This document shows, one piece after another, positions 8,802 through 18,963 of a stretch of 64,000 bases of DNA. The stretch comes from Actinobacillus lignieresii. Lineage in GTDB: Bacteria; Pseudomonadota; Gammaproteobacteria; Enterobacterales; Pasteurellaceae. The position numbers and the translations under genes are program-made. The stretch spans positions 1,002,501 to 1,066,500 of the forward strand of contig NZ_UFRM01000001.1 in NCBI RefSeq assembly GCF_900444945.1. Direction: 5' to 3'. The stretch's first letter is position 1. The number at the start of each line of letters is the position of its first letter. Under the pieces are notes generated by a model. The model was not told the origin of the DNA and did not search any database. It worked only from the letters and a program-made list of their open reading frames with translations.

Positions 8802-9493
8802 TAAAAACTCTCCACTTCTTGTGCGCTAAGCGGACGATATTCACCTTCTTCAAGATTTTCGTCTAAAACCACATCACCGATACGCCAACGATGTAACGCT
8901 TCCACTTTATTACCCAATGCGGCAAACATCCGTTTCACTTGATGATAACGCCCTTCACTAATGGTTAAATTTACATTGTAATCGTCAATAATTTCCATTT
9001 TCGCCGGTAAGCAAGGCTCGCGTTCGCCACGTAATAAAATGCCTTCCGCTAATTTTTTCGCATAAAAATCTTCCACCGGATCGGCAAGCGTCACCAAATA
9101 GGTCTTTTCACAATGATGTTTCGGCGAGGTGATGCGATGCGACCATTTACCGTCATCGGTTAATAACACCAAACCGGTCGTATCCACATCCAAACGCCCT
9201 GCGGTATGCAGTTTGGTCATCAGCGGATAGTCAAAAAATTGGAATACGGTCGGATATTCGCCGTCATCATGCGAACACACATAGCCTTGCGGCTTATATA
9301 GCATAAAGTATTGACCTTCATCGACCCATTCCAAACGTTCGCCTTCGTAACAAATTTCATCCGTATCACCAATTTTGACCGAACCGCTTTTTTCTAACTT
9401 TCCGTTTACGGTAACTAAACCGCTTTTTAAGGCTCTTGCCGCTTGAGAACGAGTTAATCCCGTATTTTCGGCAATAAATTTATCTAAACGCAT
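8801..9493 (-). CDS. rsuA: 16S rRNA pseudouridine(516) synthase
   Basis: A 230-residue protein with an S4 RNA-binding domain at the N-terminus (MRLDKFIAENTGLTRSQAAR) and the RsuA-family catalytic motif GRLDVDTTGLVLLTDDG, where the Asp of RLD is the nucleophile. HHCEKTYLVTL and the late EGRYHQVKRMFAALGNKV also fit RsuA. It makes the single pseudouridine at position 516 of 16S rRNA during 30S assembly. Synteny with downstream bcr supports RsuA over RluB/E/F. AGGAAAATATG provides the ribosome binding site. Confidence 0.95.
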   Translation of the reverse strand: MRLDKFIAENTGLTRSQAARALKSGLVTVNGKLEKSGSVKIGDTDEICYEGERLEWVDEGQYFMLYKPQGYVCSHDDGEYPTVFQFFDYPLMTKLHTAGRLDVDTTGLVLLTDDGKWSHRITSPKHHCEKTYLVTLADPVEDFYAKKLAEGILLRGEREPCLPAKMEIIDDYNVNLTISEGRYHQVKRMFAALGNKVEALHRWRIGDVVLDENLEEGEYRPLSAQEVESF

Positions 9494-9609
9494 ATTTTCC
9501 TCTTTTGTTATACTGTTTTATTATACGCTTTAGCGTGGTGAAGCGTGAACTTTTTCCGCAGAAAATAACCTAATTGGCACTTGATTTCTTATGAGTAAAA
9601 GGATTCGCA

Positions 9610-9771
9610 ATGTTGAATATGCCGAAACAAAAATGGATTAAAATTATAATCATCTTAATTTATTTGTTCAGCCCGATTGATATTCTGCCCGAGGCGGTAT
9701 TAGGTCCGCTCGGTTTGGTTGATGATGCGGCGGCAATTTTGCTGTTAATTCAAACCGTGTTGAAAAAATAA
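9610..9771 (+). CDS. Small DUF1232 (YkvA-type) membrane protein
   Basis: A 53-residue ORF reading MLNMPKQKWIKIIIILIYLF and on through SPIDILPEAVLGPLGLVDDAAAI. The YLFSPIDILPE...GLVDD pattern is the signature of DUF1232, a domain predicted to be membrane associated. AAGGA lies seven bases before the ATG. It stands alone between divergent rsuA and convergent menC. Function is unknown. The strong family motif in so short a frame argues that it is real rather than chance. Confidence 0.75.
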   Translation: MLNMPKQKWIKIIIILIYLFSPIDILPEAVLGPLGLVDDAAAILLLIQTVLKK

Positions 9772-9798
9772 CACTAAGCCGGTCTTAACTTATATAAA

Positions 9799-9837
9799 AC
9801 AAGCGGTCAAATTTCAGCAATTTTTTGCAAAAACCGA
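9799..9837. repeat. DNA uptake signal sequence at the end of menC
   Basis: An exact ACAAGCGGT core followed by the AT-rich TCAAATTT arm and an ATTTTTTGCAAAAACCG partner. This is the Actinobacillus-type uptake sequence and overlaps the menC stop. Confidence 0.8.
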
Positions 9838-10769
9838 CTTTGTAATCCCGCTAAAGGTAAATCCGACCCCTGCCACGCTCGAACCAGCTGTACTTGCATT
9901 AAGCCGAGCGTGTCTAGCCCCGCTACCGTTTCCGGTGTGTATTGTGCGGCAATTCTTGCCAACTGCGATAATCCCAAACTGCTTTCAAGGCTAGAACTGA
10001 TAACCGCTTTCAATCCTTGCGTATGTGCCTGCTTGATTAAATTCACACATTTGGCAAGCGAGCCGGTAAGGGTCGGTTTAATCACTATCGCTTTCAAATA
10101 ATCTTCCGCTTTTACGCTGAATCCCGCTTCACGTACGCTTTCATCCCACGCTATCGCAATACCGGTTGCTTGTGCGAATTGACGAGAGAACGAGGGGGTA
10201 AAACAGGGTTCTTCAATAAATTGGATACGCAAGCGGTTCGATTTTGCAATTTTTTTACCAAATCCGACCGCTTGCGCCAACGAAAAACTGCGATTGGCAT
10301 CCAAACGCAAGGTAAGATGTGGGAATTGTTCCAACAACCTATTTGCCAACTCGCCTTCCTTTTCCGGCTCGAAGCCGATTTTGATTTTGCCGAGCGGCTG
10401 CGGAATTCGTGCGATTTTTTGCGCAAACTGCGTAAAATTACCGTCGCATAAAATTGCCGAAGCAAACTTTCCCTGAGTAATCAATTCATTACGCAATTCA
10501 GCCAATGCACAACTAATACCAAACGCAACCGAAGGAAATAATTCTTCCAAATCATCGGTTTGATTCGCTAACCACATCTTCGCTTGCATTTCCGCATCGG
10601 CTAATGTTTCTTGACTAAAACCGGGCAAGGGAGCAATTTCGCCTAAGCCGATTTTGCCGTTTTCTTCCAGTTTAAGAATCAGCCCTTCTCGTTGAATGAG
10701 CGGTTGCTTGCGTAATACCACGCCGGTTTGACAAGGAATCGCATAGCGGTAAAGTTCGGCTTTTCTCAT
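9807..10769 (-). CDS. menC: o-Succinylbenzoate synthase
   Basis: A 320-residue enolase-superfamily enzyme of menaquinone synthesis that dehydrates SHCHC to o-succinylbenzoate. I place the start at the ATG at 10769: it gives exactly the length of E. coli MenC and begins MRKAELYRYAIPCQTGV. An upstream ATG at 10817 would add 16 residues encoded by an uptake-signal-like sequence and is unlikely. Visible motifs: GEIAPLPGFS, KIKIGF (catalytic Lys region), LRLDANRSF (metal Asp), IEEP (metal Glu), AWDESV (metal Asp) and AIVIKPTL with the second catalytic Lys. No other men genes are in the window. An internal segment (10232-10276) is also an inverted uptake-signal pair, read as part of the barrel. Confidence 0.94.
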   Translation of the reverse strand: MRKAELYRYAIPCQTGVVLRKQPLIQREGLILKLEENGKIGLGEIAPLPGFSQETLADAEMQAKMWLANQTDDLEELFPSVAFGISCALAELRNELITQGKFASAILCDGNFTQFAQKIARIPQPLGKIKIGFEPEKEGELANRLLEQFPHLTLRLDANRSFSLAQAVGFGKKIAKSNRLRIQFIEEPCFTPSFSRQFAQATGIAIAWDESVREAGFSVKAEDYLKAIVIKPTLTGSLAKCVNLIKQAHTQGLKAVISSSLESSLGLSQLARIAAQYTPETVAGLDTLGLMQVQLVRAWQGSDLPLAGLQSRFLQKIAEI

Positions 10770-10883
10770 TTTCTGTCCGTTTGTAAAATTTTGCCTAAAT
10801 TCTACCGCTTGCCGCATATAATTGAAACTGGAAAAAAAAGCCCGTTTAAGCTAAAATTAAAAGAATATTTTTAAATTTCCTAT

Positions 10884-10916
10884 TCCCCCTCTTTACACAA
10901 AAGGGGGATTTTTTCC
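10884..10916 (+). repeat. Palindromic CCCCCT/AGGGGG element in the metG leader
   Basis: TCCCCCT-CTTTACACAA-AAGGGGGA followed by TTTTT. It looks like a terminator but lies upstream of metG, with no plus-strand gene before it. A closely similar CCCCTCTTTAC...AAAGAGGGG element lies between fruK and fruA, so it is probably a dispersed intergenic repeat. Confidence 0.55.
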
Positions 10917-10935
10917 GATTGCAGAGAAACAAATA

Positions 10936-12972
10936 ATGTCTAGAAAAATGCTGGTTACTTGTGCCTTGCCTTACGCTAACGGCGCAATTCATTTAGGTCA
11001 TATGCTCGAACATATCCAAGCGGATATTTGGGTTCGCTTCCAACGTATGCGCGGTAACGAAATTTACTTTGTCTGTGCGGACGATGCACACGGCACGCCG
11101 ATTATGCTTAATGCGGCAAAACAAGGTATTACGCCCGAACAATTAATTGAAAAAGCCAAAGCGGATCACGTTGCAGATTTCAAAGGCTTTAATATCAGTT
11201 TCGATAACTATCATTCGACACACAGTGAAGAAAACCGTGAAATTACTACCGAAATGTATAAAAAATTACGTGCTAACGGTTTTATCAAAAGTCGTGTGAT
11301 TTCTCAGTTATTCGATCCTGAAAAACAAATGTTCCTTCCGGATCGCTTTGTCAAAGGCACTTGCCCGAAATGTAAAGCGGAAGATCAATACGGTGATAAC
11401 TGTGAAGTCTGTGCTTCGACCTACAGTCCGATGGATCTTATCAACCCTCGTTCTGCAGTTTCCGGTGCAACACCGATCGTGAAAGAATCCGAACACTTTT
11501 TCTTCGATTTACCGAGTTTTGAAGGTATGTTGAAAGAATGGACGCGTTCCGGCTCATTACAATCGGAAATTGCCAATAAAATGCAAGAATGGTTCGAAAG
11601 CGGTTTACAACAATGGGATATCAGCCGTGACGCACCTTACTTCGGTTTCCCGATTCCGGATGCGGAAAATAAATTCTTCTACGTATGGCTTGATGCGCCT
11701 ATCGGTTATATGGCGTCATTTAAAAATTTATGTGATCGCAACGGTTTAAACTTTGACGAATTCTGGAAAAAAGATTCAGAAACCGAGCTTTATCATTTTA
11801 TCGGTAAAGATATCGTTTACTTCCACAGTCTTTTCTGGCCGGCAATGCTGGACGGTTGTGAATTACGTAAGCCGACTAATGTATTTGCACACGGTTATGT
11901 GACGGTGGACGGTGTGAAAATGTCCAAATCACGCGGTACCTTTATTCAAGCAAGCACCTATTTGAAACATATCGATCCGGAATGTTTACGCTATTACTAT
12001 GCGGCAAAACTGAACGAACGTATTGAAGACTTGGATTTAAGCCTTGAAGATTTCGTACAACGTGTAAACAGCGATATCGTCAATAAATTAGTGAATCTCG
12101 CTTCACGTAATGCGAGTTTTATCGCCAAACGTTTTGAAGGTAAACTGGCCGATAAATTAGAAGACGAAGCACTTTTTGCAGAATTTATCGCACAATCGGA
12201 GCAAATCGCCGCACATTATGAAAATCGTGAATTTAACAAAGCGATTCGTTTAATTATGGATCTTTGCGATAAAGCGAATAAATATGTCGATGATAAAGCG
12301 CCTTGGGTAATTGCAAAACAAGAAGGCTGTGAGGCGGAATTACAAGCGGTTTGTTCAATGGGTATTGAATTATTCCGTGTGTTAATGAGTTACTTAAAAC
12401 CGGTGTTGCCACAGTTAGCGGAACGTGCCGAAGCTTTCTTACAATCGGAATTAACCTGGGATAACATTCAGCAACCGTTATTAGGTCAAAATGTTGCGCC
12501 GTTTAAATCATTGTTCTCTCGTCTTGAGAAAAAACAAATTGATGCGGTGATTGAAGAAACCAAAGCGCTGTTTGCAGCACAAAATAAAGCGGAAGATAAA
12601 AAAGTGGAAAATACTGAAAATACGGCTGTGGAGCCTATCGCAGCGGAAATTACGATTGATGATTTCGCAAAATTAGATTTACGTGTGGCAAAAGTAATTA
12701 GCTGTGAAGCCGTACCGGAATCAAACAAATTATTGAAATTCCAATTGGATTTAGGCGATCACCAACGCCAAGTATTATCCGGTATTAAAGCGGCTTACAA
12801 TAATCCGGAAGAATTAGTCGGTCGTTTTGTGATTATGGTAGCAAACCTTGCACCGCGTAAAATGAAATTCGGCGTATCGGAAGGGATGATTTTATCCGCA
12901 GGCACAGGCGGTGCGGATTTATTCCTACTTTCAGCGGATGAAGGTATCCGCCCGGGTATGCAAGTAAAATAA
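10936..12972 (+). CDS. metG: Methionyl-tRNA synthetase
   Basis: A 678-residue class I synthetase that charges tRNA-Met. The HIGH motif is HLGH within [10 protein letters not shown], and the zinc-finger knuckles are CPKC and CEVC around residues 143-160. KMSKS is seen in [13 protein letters not shown]. The anticodon-binding helical domain follows. The C-terminal ~110 residues (from [15 protein letters not shown]) form the EMAPII-like tRNA-binding and dimerisation domain, joined by a Glu/Lys/Ala-rich linker. The length is that of E. coli MetG (677). It is monocistronic with its own terminator. Confidence 0.98.
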   Translation: MSRKMLVTCALPYANGAIHLGHMLEHIQADIWVRFQRMRGNEIYFVCADDAHGTPIMLNAAKQGITPEQLIEKAKADHVADFKGFNISFDNYHSTHSEENREITTEMYKKLRANGFIKSRVISQLFDPEKQMFLPDRFVKGTCPKCKAEDQYGDNCEVCASTYSPMDLINPRSAVSGATPIVKESEHFFFDLPSFEGMLKEWTRSGSLQSEIANKMQEWFESGLQQWDISRDAPYFGFPIPDAENKFFYVWLDAPIGYMASFKNLCDRNGLNFDEFWKKDSETELYHFIGKDIVYFHSLFWPAMLDGCELRKPTNVFAHGYVTVDGVKMSKSRGTFIQASTYLKHIDPECLRYYYAAKLNERIEDLDLSLEDFVQRVNSDIVNKLVNLASRNASFIAKRFEGKLADKLEDEALFAEFIAQSEQIAAHYENREFNKAIRLIMDLCDKANKYVDDKAPWVIAKQEGCEAELQAVCSMGIELFRVLMSYLKPVLPQLAERAEAFLQSELTWDNIQQPLLGQNVAPFKSLFSRLEKKQIDAVIEETKALFAAQNKAEDKKVENTENTAVEPIAAEITIDDFAKLDLRVAKVISCEAVPESNKLLKFQLDLGDHQRQVLSGIKAAYNNPEELVGRFVIMVANLAPRKMKFGVSEGMILSAGTGGADLFLLSADEGIRPGMQVK

Positions 12973-12982
12973 TAGCTATAGT

Positions 12983-13013
12983 AAAAAAGGCGGTAAAAAT
13001 TACCGCTTTTTTT
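12983..13013 (+). terminator. Terminator of metG
   Basis: GGCGGTAA/TTACCGC hairpin with an A-run before and seven T after. It lies 17 bases upstream of the ndk start. Confidence 0.85.
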
Positions 13014-13030
13014 GCGAACAAGGAGAAAAA

Positions 13031-13447
13031 ATGATTCAACAAACACTCTGTTTAATTAAACCCGATGCGACACAACGCAATCTTATCGGTAAAATTCTTA
13101 GCCATCTGGAAGAAGCCGGTTTAACTATTAAAGCACTTAAAAAAGTACAGCTTAATCAAGAACAAGCGGAAGGTTTTTACGCCGAGCATCAAGGTAAGGA
13201 ATTTTTTGCGCCGCTCGTGGAATTTATGATTTCCGCACCGATTATCGCGGTCGTGCTTGAAGGCGAAAATGCAATCGCTCACTACCGTGAATTAATGGGC
13301 GCAACCAATCCGGAACAACGTAAAGCCGGTACGATTCGCGCCCTTTACGCTATCAGCGGACGTGAAAATTCGGTACACGGTTCGGACTCCGAGCAATCGG
13401 CAAAACGTGAAATCGCTTATTTCTTCACGCCGAATGAAATTCTCTAA
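13031..13447 (+). CDS. ndk: Nucleoside diphosphate kinase
   Basis: A 138-residue enzyme of typical length that moves the gamma phosphate between nucleoside tri- and diphosphates through a phospho-histidine. The start [12 protein letters not shown] and the end [20 protein letters not shown] contain the conserved Lys and the catalytic His (NSVHGSDS). AAGGAGAA precedes the ATG. It lies directly after the metG terminator and ends in its own terminator, so it is probably transcribed separately. Confidence 0.98.
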   Translation: MIQQTLCLIKPDATQRNLIGKILSHLEEAGLTIKALKKVQLNQEQAEGFYAEHQGKEFFAPLVEFMISAPIIAVVLEGENAIAHYRELMGATNPEQRKAGTIRALYAISGRENSVHGSDSEQSAKREIAYFFTPNEIL

Positions 13448-13463
13448 ACGATAGCCAAAAAGA

Positions 13464-13494
13464 AAGCCGTTTGTCTTACACAAACGGCTTTTTT
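13464..13494 (+). terminator. Terminator of ndk
   Basis: AGCCGTTTG-TCTTACA-CAAACGGCT perfect nine-pair stem followed by a T-run. Confidence 0.9.
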
Positions 13495-13503
13495 ATCACT
13501 TAT

Positions 13504-13556
13504 ACAAGCAGTCCGTTTCTTGCAAAATCTTACGAAAAACAGACCGCTTAAATTTC
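13504..13556. repeat. Degenerate inverted uptake-signal pair between ndk and glgP
   Basis: ACAAGCAGTCCG (one mismatch in the core) faces CAGACCGCTTAAATTT across an AT-rich loop with TTGCAAAA. It may help end glgP transcription from the right. Confidence 0.5.
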
Positions 13557-13558
13557 TG

Positions 13559-16063
13559 CTATTTACGAGAACCTAACAGTTTATTCGAACTTTCAAGAAT
13601 GCTTTTGAGATCGGCATTATCTTTAAGTTGTAATTCGTCCATCGGCTCAATATGCCAAATATCACGAGCGTAATCCAGCACCGAACGATCCGATGAGAAA
13701 TACCCCATATTCGCAATATTGATAATTGCCGAACGCGTCCAAGCTTTCTTATTACGATAAGCCGCCGCTACTTTTTCCTGCGCTTCCGCATAGCTGCGGA
13801 AATCCGCACAAGCTTGGTAATAGTCGCCCGAATTGAGAATCAGATCTTGATAACGATACGGATCATCCGGCGAGAATTTACCGTTTAAGATTTGTGAAAC
13901 CGCTTCATTTAACTCCCCGTCCGTTTCATAATAATGATACGGCGAGTAGCCGTTACGACGCAATTCTTCCACTTGTTCAACCGTATTACCGAAAATAAAG
14001 ATATTATCTTTACCGACACAATCAAGAATTTCTACGTTCGCACCGTCTAACGTGCCGATAGTTAAAGCGCCGTTAAGTGCGAATTTCATATTCGAAGTAC
14101 CTGATGCCTCGGTACCCGCCAATGAAATTTGCTCTGAAACGTCCGCCGCCGGAATAATCATTTGCGCCAGTGATACGCCGTAGTTCGGAATAAATACTAC
14201 CTTAATTAAATCGCGAATACGTTCATCATTATTGATGACATTTGCGACATCATTAATTAAACGAATCACTTTCTTCGCCGCATAATAAGCACTTGCCGCT
14301 TTACCGGCAAAGATAAACACACGAGGCGTCCAATCCGCATTCGGATTTTTTAAGATACGGTTATATAACGTAATAATGTGTAATACGTTTAGCTGTTGGC
14401 GTTTATATTTATGAATACGTTTTACTTGTACGTCAAAAATCGCTTCAGGGTTAAGCGTAATCCCTAAGTTTTTCTCAACATAATCCGCTAATTTACGTTT
14501 GTTCTCATATTTTACCGCCGCAACTTCGGCTTGGACGTCCGCATCATCAATAAATACGTTGAATTTTTCTAATTCGCTGAGGTTTGTCAGCCAATTCGTA
14601 CCGATGCGTTTATCCAAGATATTCGCTAAGCCTGGGTTGGAAATTCTTAACCAACGGCGAGGCGTTACCCCGTTTGTTACGTTAGTAAAACGATCCGGAT
14701 AAATACGCGCGAAGTCGGCAAAAATGGATTCGACCATTAAATCCGAGTGAATTTTCGCTACGCCGTTTACCTTGGTTGAAGCGACTACCGCCACCCAAGC
14801 CATACGAACTCTGCGATCACCGTGTTCATCAATTAATGATACGCATTGCACCAAATCTTCATCGCCTGGGAATTTTTCACGCACTTCATTTAAGAACCAT
14901 TCGTTAATCTCAAAAATAATGCCTAAATGGCGCGGTAAAATACGACCCAACATTTCCACCGGCCAAGTTTCTAACGCTTCGCTCATTAACGTATGATTGG
15001 TATAGTAGAAAATTTTACGCGTCATACTCCACGCTTGATCCCAACTATACCCTTTCTCGTCAATCAGAATACGCATGAGTTCCGGCACGGCAAGTGTCGG
15101 GTGAGTATCGTTTAAGTGAATCGCCACTTTATCGGCTAAATTGACACAAGATCCGCATTCTGTTTCGTGACGGCGAATAATATCTTGCACGGAAGCGGAA
15201 CAGAGGAAATACTCTTGGCGTAAACGTAATTCACGACCGTTATAGGTTGAATCGTCCGGATAAAGTACGCGAGAAACGTTCTCTGATAAATTTTGATGGC
15301 TCATCGCAGAGAAATAGTCGCCGCGGTTAAAGTCCGCTAAGCCGAAGCCTTTGCCCGAAGCGTGTGCCGACCATAAGCGTAAACTATTAGTTGCGGTGGT
15401 TTCAAAACCCGGAATCAATTGATCGTGTGCCTGCGCAACAATTTCTTCGTCCGGTTGCCATACTACTTTCGAACCTTCATTCCATACTCGTCCGCCGAAA
15501 CGAATCGGGAAACGTTTACTGGAACGTAAATACGGCCATGCAAATTCGTTTTCCAACCATTGATCCGGCTGCTCTACCTGCTCGCCGTTACGAATCTCTT
15601 GGCGGAACATACCGTATTCGTAACGAATACCGTAACCGATCGCCGGAATTTTCATTGCAGCAAGGCTGTCCATATAACAAGCCGCTAAACGACCTAAACC
15701 GCCGTTACCTAAACCCGGATCACCCTCTTCGTTAATAATATCTTCCAAATTTTGACCGAGTTCTTTTAACGCCGCATCAATCAACTCATATACGCCTTCC
15801 GCAATCATCGCATTGGAGAAAGTACGTCCCATTAAGAATTCCATTGAAAGATAATATACGCGACGACTACCGTTCGCCATTTGGCTACGACGAGTTTGTA
15901 ACCATGATTCGGTCGAGAGATCTCGCACGACACGTAATGCTGCATTCAGCCAGTTACGTTTACTCGCTTCACGCGGCTCGACCCCTAACGCAAACACCAT
16001 TTTATATAAAATAGCGTCTTTAACTTGTTGAATATTCTCAGGACTTAAAACCTTATTGCCCAT
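13559..16063 (-). CDS. glgP: Glycogen phosphorylase
   Basis: An 834-residue PLP-dependent phosphorylase that releases glucose-1-phosphate from alpha-1,4 chains. Signatures: [19 protein letters not shown] (active-site Gly-rich loop), ALNDTHP-type [17 protein letters not shown], and near the C-terminus [19 protein letters not shown] with the Lys that binds PLP. It is the last gene of the glgB-X-C-A-P operon, 29 bases after glgA, preceded by GGAGTGACAA. In the operon it supplies breakdown while glgC/glgA/glgB supply synthesis. Length is that of bacterial GlgP (about 815-835). Confidence 0.97.
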   Translation of the reverse strand: MGNKVLSPENIQQVKDAILYKMVFALGVEPREASKRNWLNAALRVVRDLSTESWLQTRRSQMANGSRRVYYLSMEFLMGRTFSNAMIAEGVYELIDAALKELGQNLEDIINEEGDPGLGNGGLGRLAACYMDSLAAMKIPAIGYGIRYEYGMFRQEIRNGEQVEQPDQWLENEFAWPYLRSSKRFPIRFGGRVWNEGSKVVWQPDEEIVAQAHDQLIPGFETTATNSLRLWSAHASGKGFGLADFNRGDYFSAMSHQNLSENVSRVLYPDDSTYNGRELRLRQEYFLCSASVQDIIRRHETECGSCVNLADKVAIHLNDTHPTLAVPELMRILIDEKGYSWDQAWSMTRKIFYYTNHTLMSEALETWPVEMLGRILPRHLGIIFEINEWFLNEVREKFPGDEDLVQCVSLIDEHGDRRVRMAWVAVVASTKVNGVAKIHSDLMVESIFADFARIYPDRFTNVTNGVTPRRWLRISNPGLANILDKRIGTNWLTNLSELEKFNVFIDDADVQAEVAAVKYENKRKLADYVEKNLGITLNPEAIFDVQVKRIHKYKRQQLNVLHIITLYNRILKNPNADWTPRVFIFAGKAASAYYAAKKVIRLINDVANVINNDERIRDLIKVVFIPNYGVSLAQMIIPAADVSEQISLAGTEASGTSNMKFALNGALTIGTLDGANVEILDCVGKDNIFIFGNTVEQVEELRRNGYSPYHYYETDGELNEAVSQILNGKFSPDDPYRYQDLILNSGDYYQACADFRSYAEAQEKVAAAYRNKKAWTRSAIINIANMGYFSSDRSVLDYARDIWHIEPMDELQLKDNADLKSILESSNKLLGSRK

Positions 16064-16092
16064 TTGTCACTCCTAAATATAAATAAAATCCG

Positions 16093-17529
16093 TTATACGA
16101 TTTCTTGATAAATCGCCTGATATGAAGCCGCCGCTCTCGCCCAGCCGAAATCTTGAGCCAATGCATTTTGACGAACGCTTGACCATAATTTATTTTTCTT
16201 CCATAAATTGACCGCTCGTCGGAAAGCCTCAAGGAAATCGTCGCTGCTCGGATAATTAAACACAAATCCCGTCGCAGTACGTTGTTCAATACTTTCTTTA
16301 TTACTATCCACCACCGTATCGGCCAATCCGCCGGTACGACGCACTAAAGGAAGCGTACCGTATTTTAAGCCGTATAGCTGGGTTAATCCGCAAGGTTCAA
16401 AACGGCTTGGAACTAAAATAACGTCCCCACCGGCAATAATTTGATGAGAAAGCACTTCATTATAGCCGATGTAAATACCAATTTGTTCCGGATGACGACT
16501 ACGCGCTTCATTCAATAAATATTCCAAATGAGGCGAGCCGCTTCCTAAAACGACTAATTGAACACGTTCTTCCATTAATTCATCGATACGATCCAGAATA
16601 AAATCCGCACCTTTTTGCTCGGTTAAGCGGGTAACCATCACCATAAGCATCGCATCTTTATCTTCCGGTAAATGGAACATTTGTTGTAATTCCGCTTTAT
16701 TCTTCGATTTACCTTGCATATAACTCGGCTTATAGGTTGCAACGATATTCGTGTCGGTTTCCGGATTCCACACCGTATCGTCCACACCGTTTAACACCCC
16801 GTGTAATCGACCTTGCGCTTTGCGGGTTTGTAATAAACCGTGCATACCGCCACCGGCAATTTCTTCGGTAATTTCCAATGCGTAAGTCGGACTGACCGTA
16901 GTAATTTTATCCGCAAAATATAAACCGGCTTTAAGATACGAAATTTCCCCGTAAAACTCTAAGCCTTCCGCTTGGAAGAAATGCCACGGTAAACCGAGTT
17001 CATGTAAATGGTAAGAGTGGAAACGCCCCGGATAAGCGATATTATGAATGGTAAACACGCTTTTTACCGGACTATTCCAACTTTTCAGATAAGCGCAAGC
17101 TAAACCGCCCTGCCAATCGTGCGCATGTAAAATATCCGCTTTACCCCACCATTGATCCAATCCTTCCGCAAGCTGTGCGCCTAAATAACCTAAAAGCGCG
17201 AAACGTTTATAGTTATCCGGATAATCCGCATAACCGGAATCGTGATAAGGATTACCCGAACGCTGGAATAAATGCGGCGCATCAATCACATAAACGCCGA
17301 GTCCGTTAAAATAAGTAAAACGAATGGTCACTAAACCGGCAAAAGTACCGATGGTCGCCACTTCATTGGTTTCGCCGATTTTTTCAGCCACTTGAGGATA
17401 TAACGGAATCAATACTCTGACGTCATTGCCCGATTGTTGTTGCGCGTAAGGAAGTGCTCCCATCACATCAGCCAAGCCGCCTGTTTTGATCAAAGGATAC
17501 ATTTCCGAACAGATATGTAAAATTTTCAT
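16093..17529 (-). CDS. glgA: Glycogen synthase (ADP-glucose)
   Basis: A 478-residue GT5 glycosyltransferase that adds glucose from ADP-glucose to alpha-1,4 glucan. The N-terminal KTGGLADVMGALP (ADP-glucose-binding KTGGL), HAHDWQGGLACAYL, and in the C-terminal Rossmann half PSRFEPCGLTQLYGLKYGTLPLVRRTGGLADTV are diagnostic. Length matches E. coli GlgA (477). It follows glgC by 102 bases, the only wide gap in the operon, which holds a hairpin. Confidence 0.98.
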   Translation of the reverse strand: MKILHICSEMYPLIKTGGLADVMGALPYAQQQSGNDVRVLIPLYPQVAEKIGETNEVATIGTFAGLVTIRFTYFNGLGVYVIDAPHLFQRSGNPYHDSGYADYPDNYKRFALLGYLGAQLAEGLDQWWGKADILHAHDWQGGLACAYLKSWNSPVKSVFTIHNIAYPGRFHSYHLHELGLPWHFFQAEGLEFYGEISYLKAGLYFADKITTVSPTYALEITEEIAGGGMHGLLQTRKAQGRLHGVLNGVDDTVWNPETDTNIVATYKPSYMQGKSKNKAELQQMFHLPEDKDAMLMVMVTRLTEQKGADFILDRIDELMEERVQLVVLGSGSPHLEYLLNEARSRHPEQIGIYIGYNEVLSHQIIAGGDVILVPSRFEPCGLTQLYGLKYGTLPLVRRTGGLADTVVDSNKESIEQRTATGFVFNYPSSDDFLEAFRRAVNLWKKNKLWSSVRQNALAQDFGWARAAASYQAIYQEIV

Positions 17530-17595
17530 ATAATCGCCCGTTTTGTTAATTTGTAAAAAAATAAAGAAATATGACCGCTTATAAAAACGCTCAAA

Positions 17596-17614
17596 GGACG
17601 CACTATGTGCGTCC
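17596..17614 (-). promoter_or_regulatory. Intercistronic hairpin between glgC and glgA
   Basis: GGACGCAC-TAT-GTGCGTCC is a perfect eight-pair stem. On the minus strand it is followed by TTTGAGCGTTTTTAT, an imperfect T-tract, so it could be a partial terminator or an mRNA-processing stop lowering glgA-glgP relative to glgB-X-C. Confidence 0.5.
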
Positions 17615-17631
17615 TCGGCTAAACAGATTAA

Positions 17632-18948
17632 TTAAATGGTATGGTGTAATTTAATATTGGAGGTAATACCTTGTAATTTATCCAACATACCTTGCGTAAC
17701 AAGTACGATTCCGCCTTTACTCACTCGGAAATGTTTCGCATCTTCTTCCGGATTTACACCGATTTGTAAGCCGTCCGGAATCACACAATGACGATCGATT
17801 ACCGCTCGTTTAATCACACAATTTTTACCGATACTTACCTGAGGTAAAATCACGGTATGTTCGATGATGGTTTCTTCCGCCACATGTACACGGTTAAATA
17901 AGACCGAATTACTGATTTCCGCATCGGTAATTACACACCCGCCGGCGATAAGCGAGTTATCTAAGGTACGTTGTCTTTGTTTATTGTAATAGAAACGAGC
18001 CGGTGCGGTTTGTTGCGGACGTCCGTGAATCGGCCAAGATTCGTCATATAAATCCAATTGCGGTTCTTCCGAAACCAAATCCATATGCGCCGCCCAATAG
18101 CTGTCAATCGTACCGACATCACGCCAGTAGATTGCGCCTGTTGCGTTTCGACCTTTACATGAACGTTCAAACGGATGAGCATATAACACGCCTTCTTCCA
18201 CCGCTTTCGGAATAATATCTTTACCGAAGTCATGCGAGGTTCCCGGAACCGATGCTTCTTGCTCTAACATTTTGTAGAGATAATCCGCATCAAATACGTA
18301 GATTCCCATTGAAGCTAATGAGGAATCAGGACGTCCCGGCATTGCAGGCGGATCAGCGGGTTTTTCCACAAACTCTTTTACTTTTAATTTGTCATTGACC
18401 GCCATTACGCCGAATTCGACCGCTTGCTCACGAGGTACTTCGATACAACCTACCGTACATTTCGCTCCGCTTTCTACGTGGTCACGTAACATTTGGGTAT
18501 AGTCCATTTTATAAATATGGTCGCCGGCTAAAATCACTACGTATTTAGGACGATAGTGCGATTTCATCATCGACATATTTTGATAAACCGCATCCGCCGT
18601 ACCGCGATACCAAGTATTTTCATCCAATTGCTGACGAGCCGGAAGCATATCGATATATTGATTGCGCTCGTAAGGAAGGAACGACCAACCGCGTTGTAAA
18701 TGGCGAAGTAACGAGTGTGCGGCGTATTGCGTAATCACGCCGATTTTTAATAAATTGGAGTTAATACAGTTTGAAAGTGCGAAGTCAATAATACGACGAC
18801 ATCCGCCGAAATATACGGCCGGTTTCGCACGTCTATCGGTTAATTCATAAAGGCGTGAACCTCGACCACCCGCTAAAATAAGTACTAACGTATCGTTAGT
18901 AATATCGAGACCAGATTTATTTAGGTCGTTTTTTTCTTGTGTAAGCAT
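17632..18948 (-). CDS. glgC: Glucose-1-phosphate adenylyltransferase
   Basis: A 438-residue ADP-glucose pyrophosphorylase, the committing step of glycogen synthesis. LILAGGRGSRLYELTDRRAKPAVYFGG is present in overlapping parts: the nucleotide-binding GGRGSRL and the AKPA loop. GRGTADAVYQN-type WYRGTADAVYQN, VEKP (sugar phosphate site) and a left-handed helix C-terminal domain follow. The final GGIVLVTQGMLDKL is typical of enterobacterial GlgC. The regulatory N-terminus KSGLDITNDTLVLILAGG resembles the FBP-activated enzymes. It is 15 bases after glgX. Confidence 0.98.
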   Translation of the reverse strand: MLTQEKNDLNKSGLDITNDTLVLILAGGRGSRLYELTDRRAKPAVYFGGCRRIIDFALSNCINSNLLKIGVITQYAAHSLLRHLQRGWSFLPYERNQYIDMLPARQQLDENTWYRGTADAVYQNMSMMKSHYRPKYVVILAGDHIYKMDYTQMLRDHVESGAKCTVGCIEVPREQAVEFGVMAVNDKLKVKEFVEKPADPPAMPGRPDSSLASMGIYVFDADYLYKMLEQEASVPGTSHDFGKDIIPKAVEEGVLYAHPFERSCKGRNATGAIYWRDVGTIDSYWAAHMDLVSEEPQLDLYDESWPIHGRPQQTAPARFYYNKQRQRTLDNSLIAGGCVITDAEISNSVLFNRVHVAEETIIEHTVILPQVSIGKNCVIKRAVIDRHCVIPDGLQIGVNPEEDAKHFRVSKGGIVLVTQGMLDKLQGITSNIKLHHTI

Positions 18949-18963
18949 GTGATTTCTCCGGTA

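Noticed and set aside
10770..10817. Longer menC start
   Set aside because: The extra residues translate an uptake-like sequence and are not in homologues; the ATG at 10769 gives the family length.
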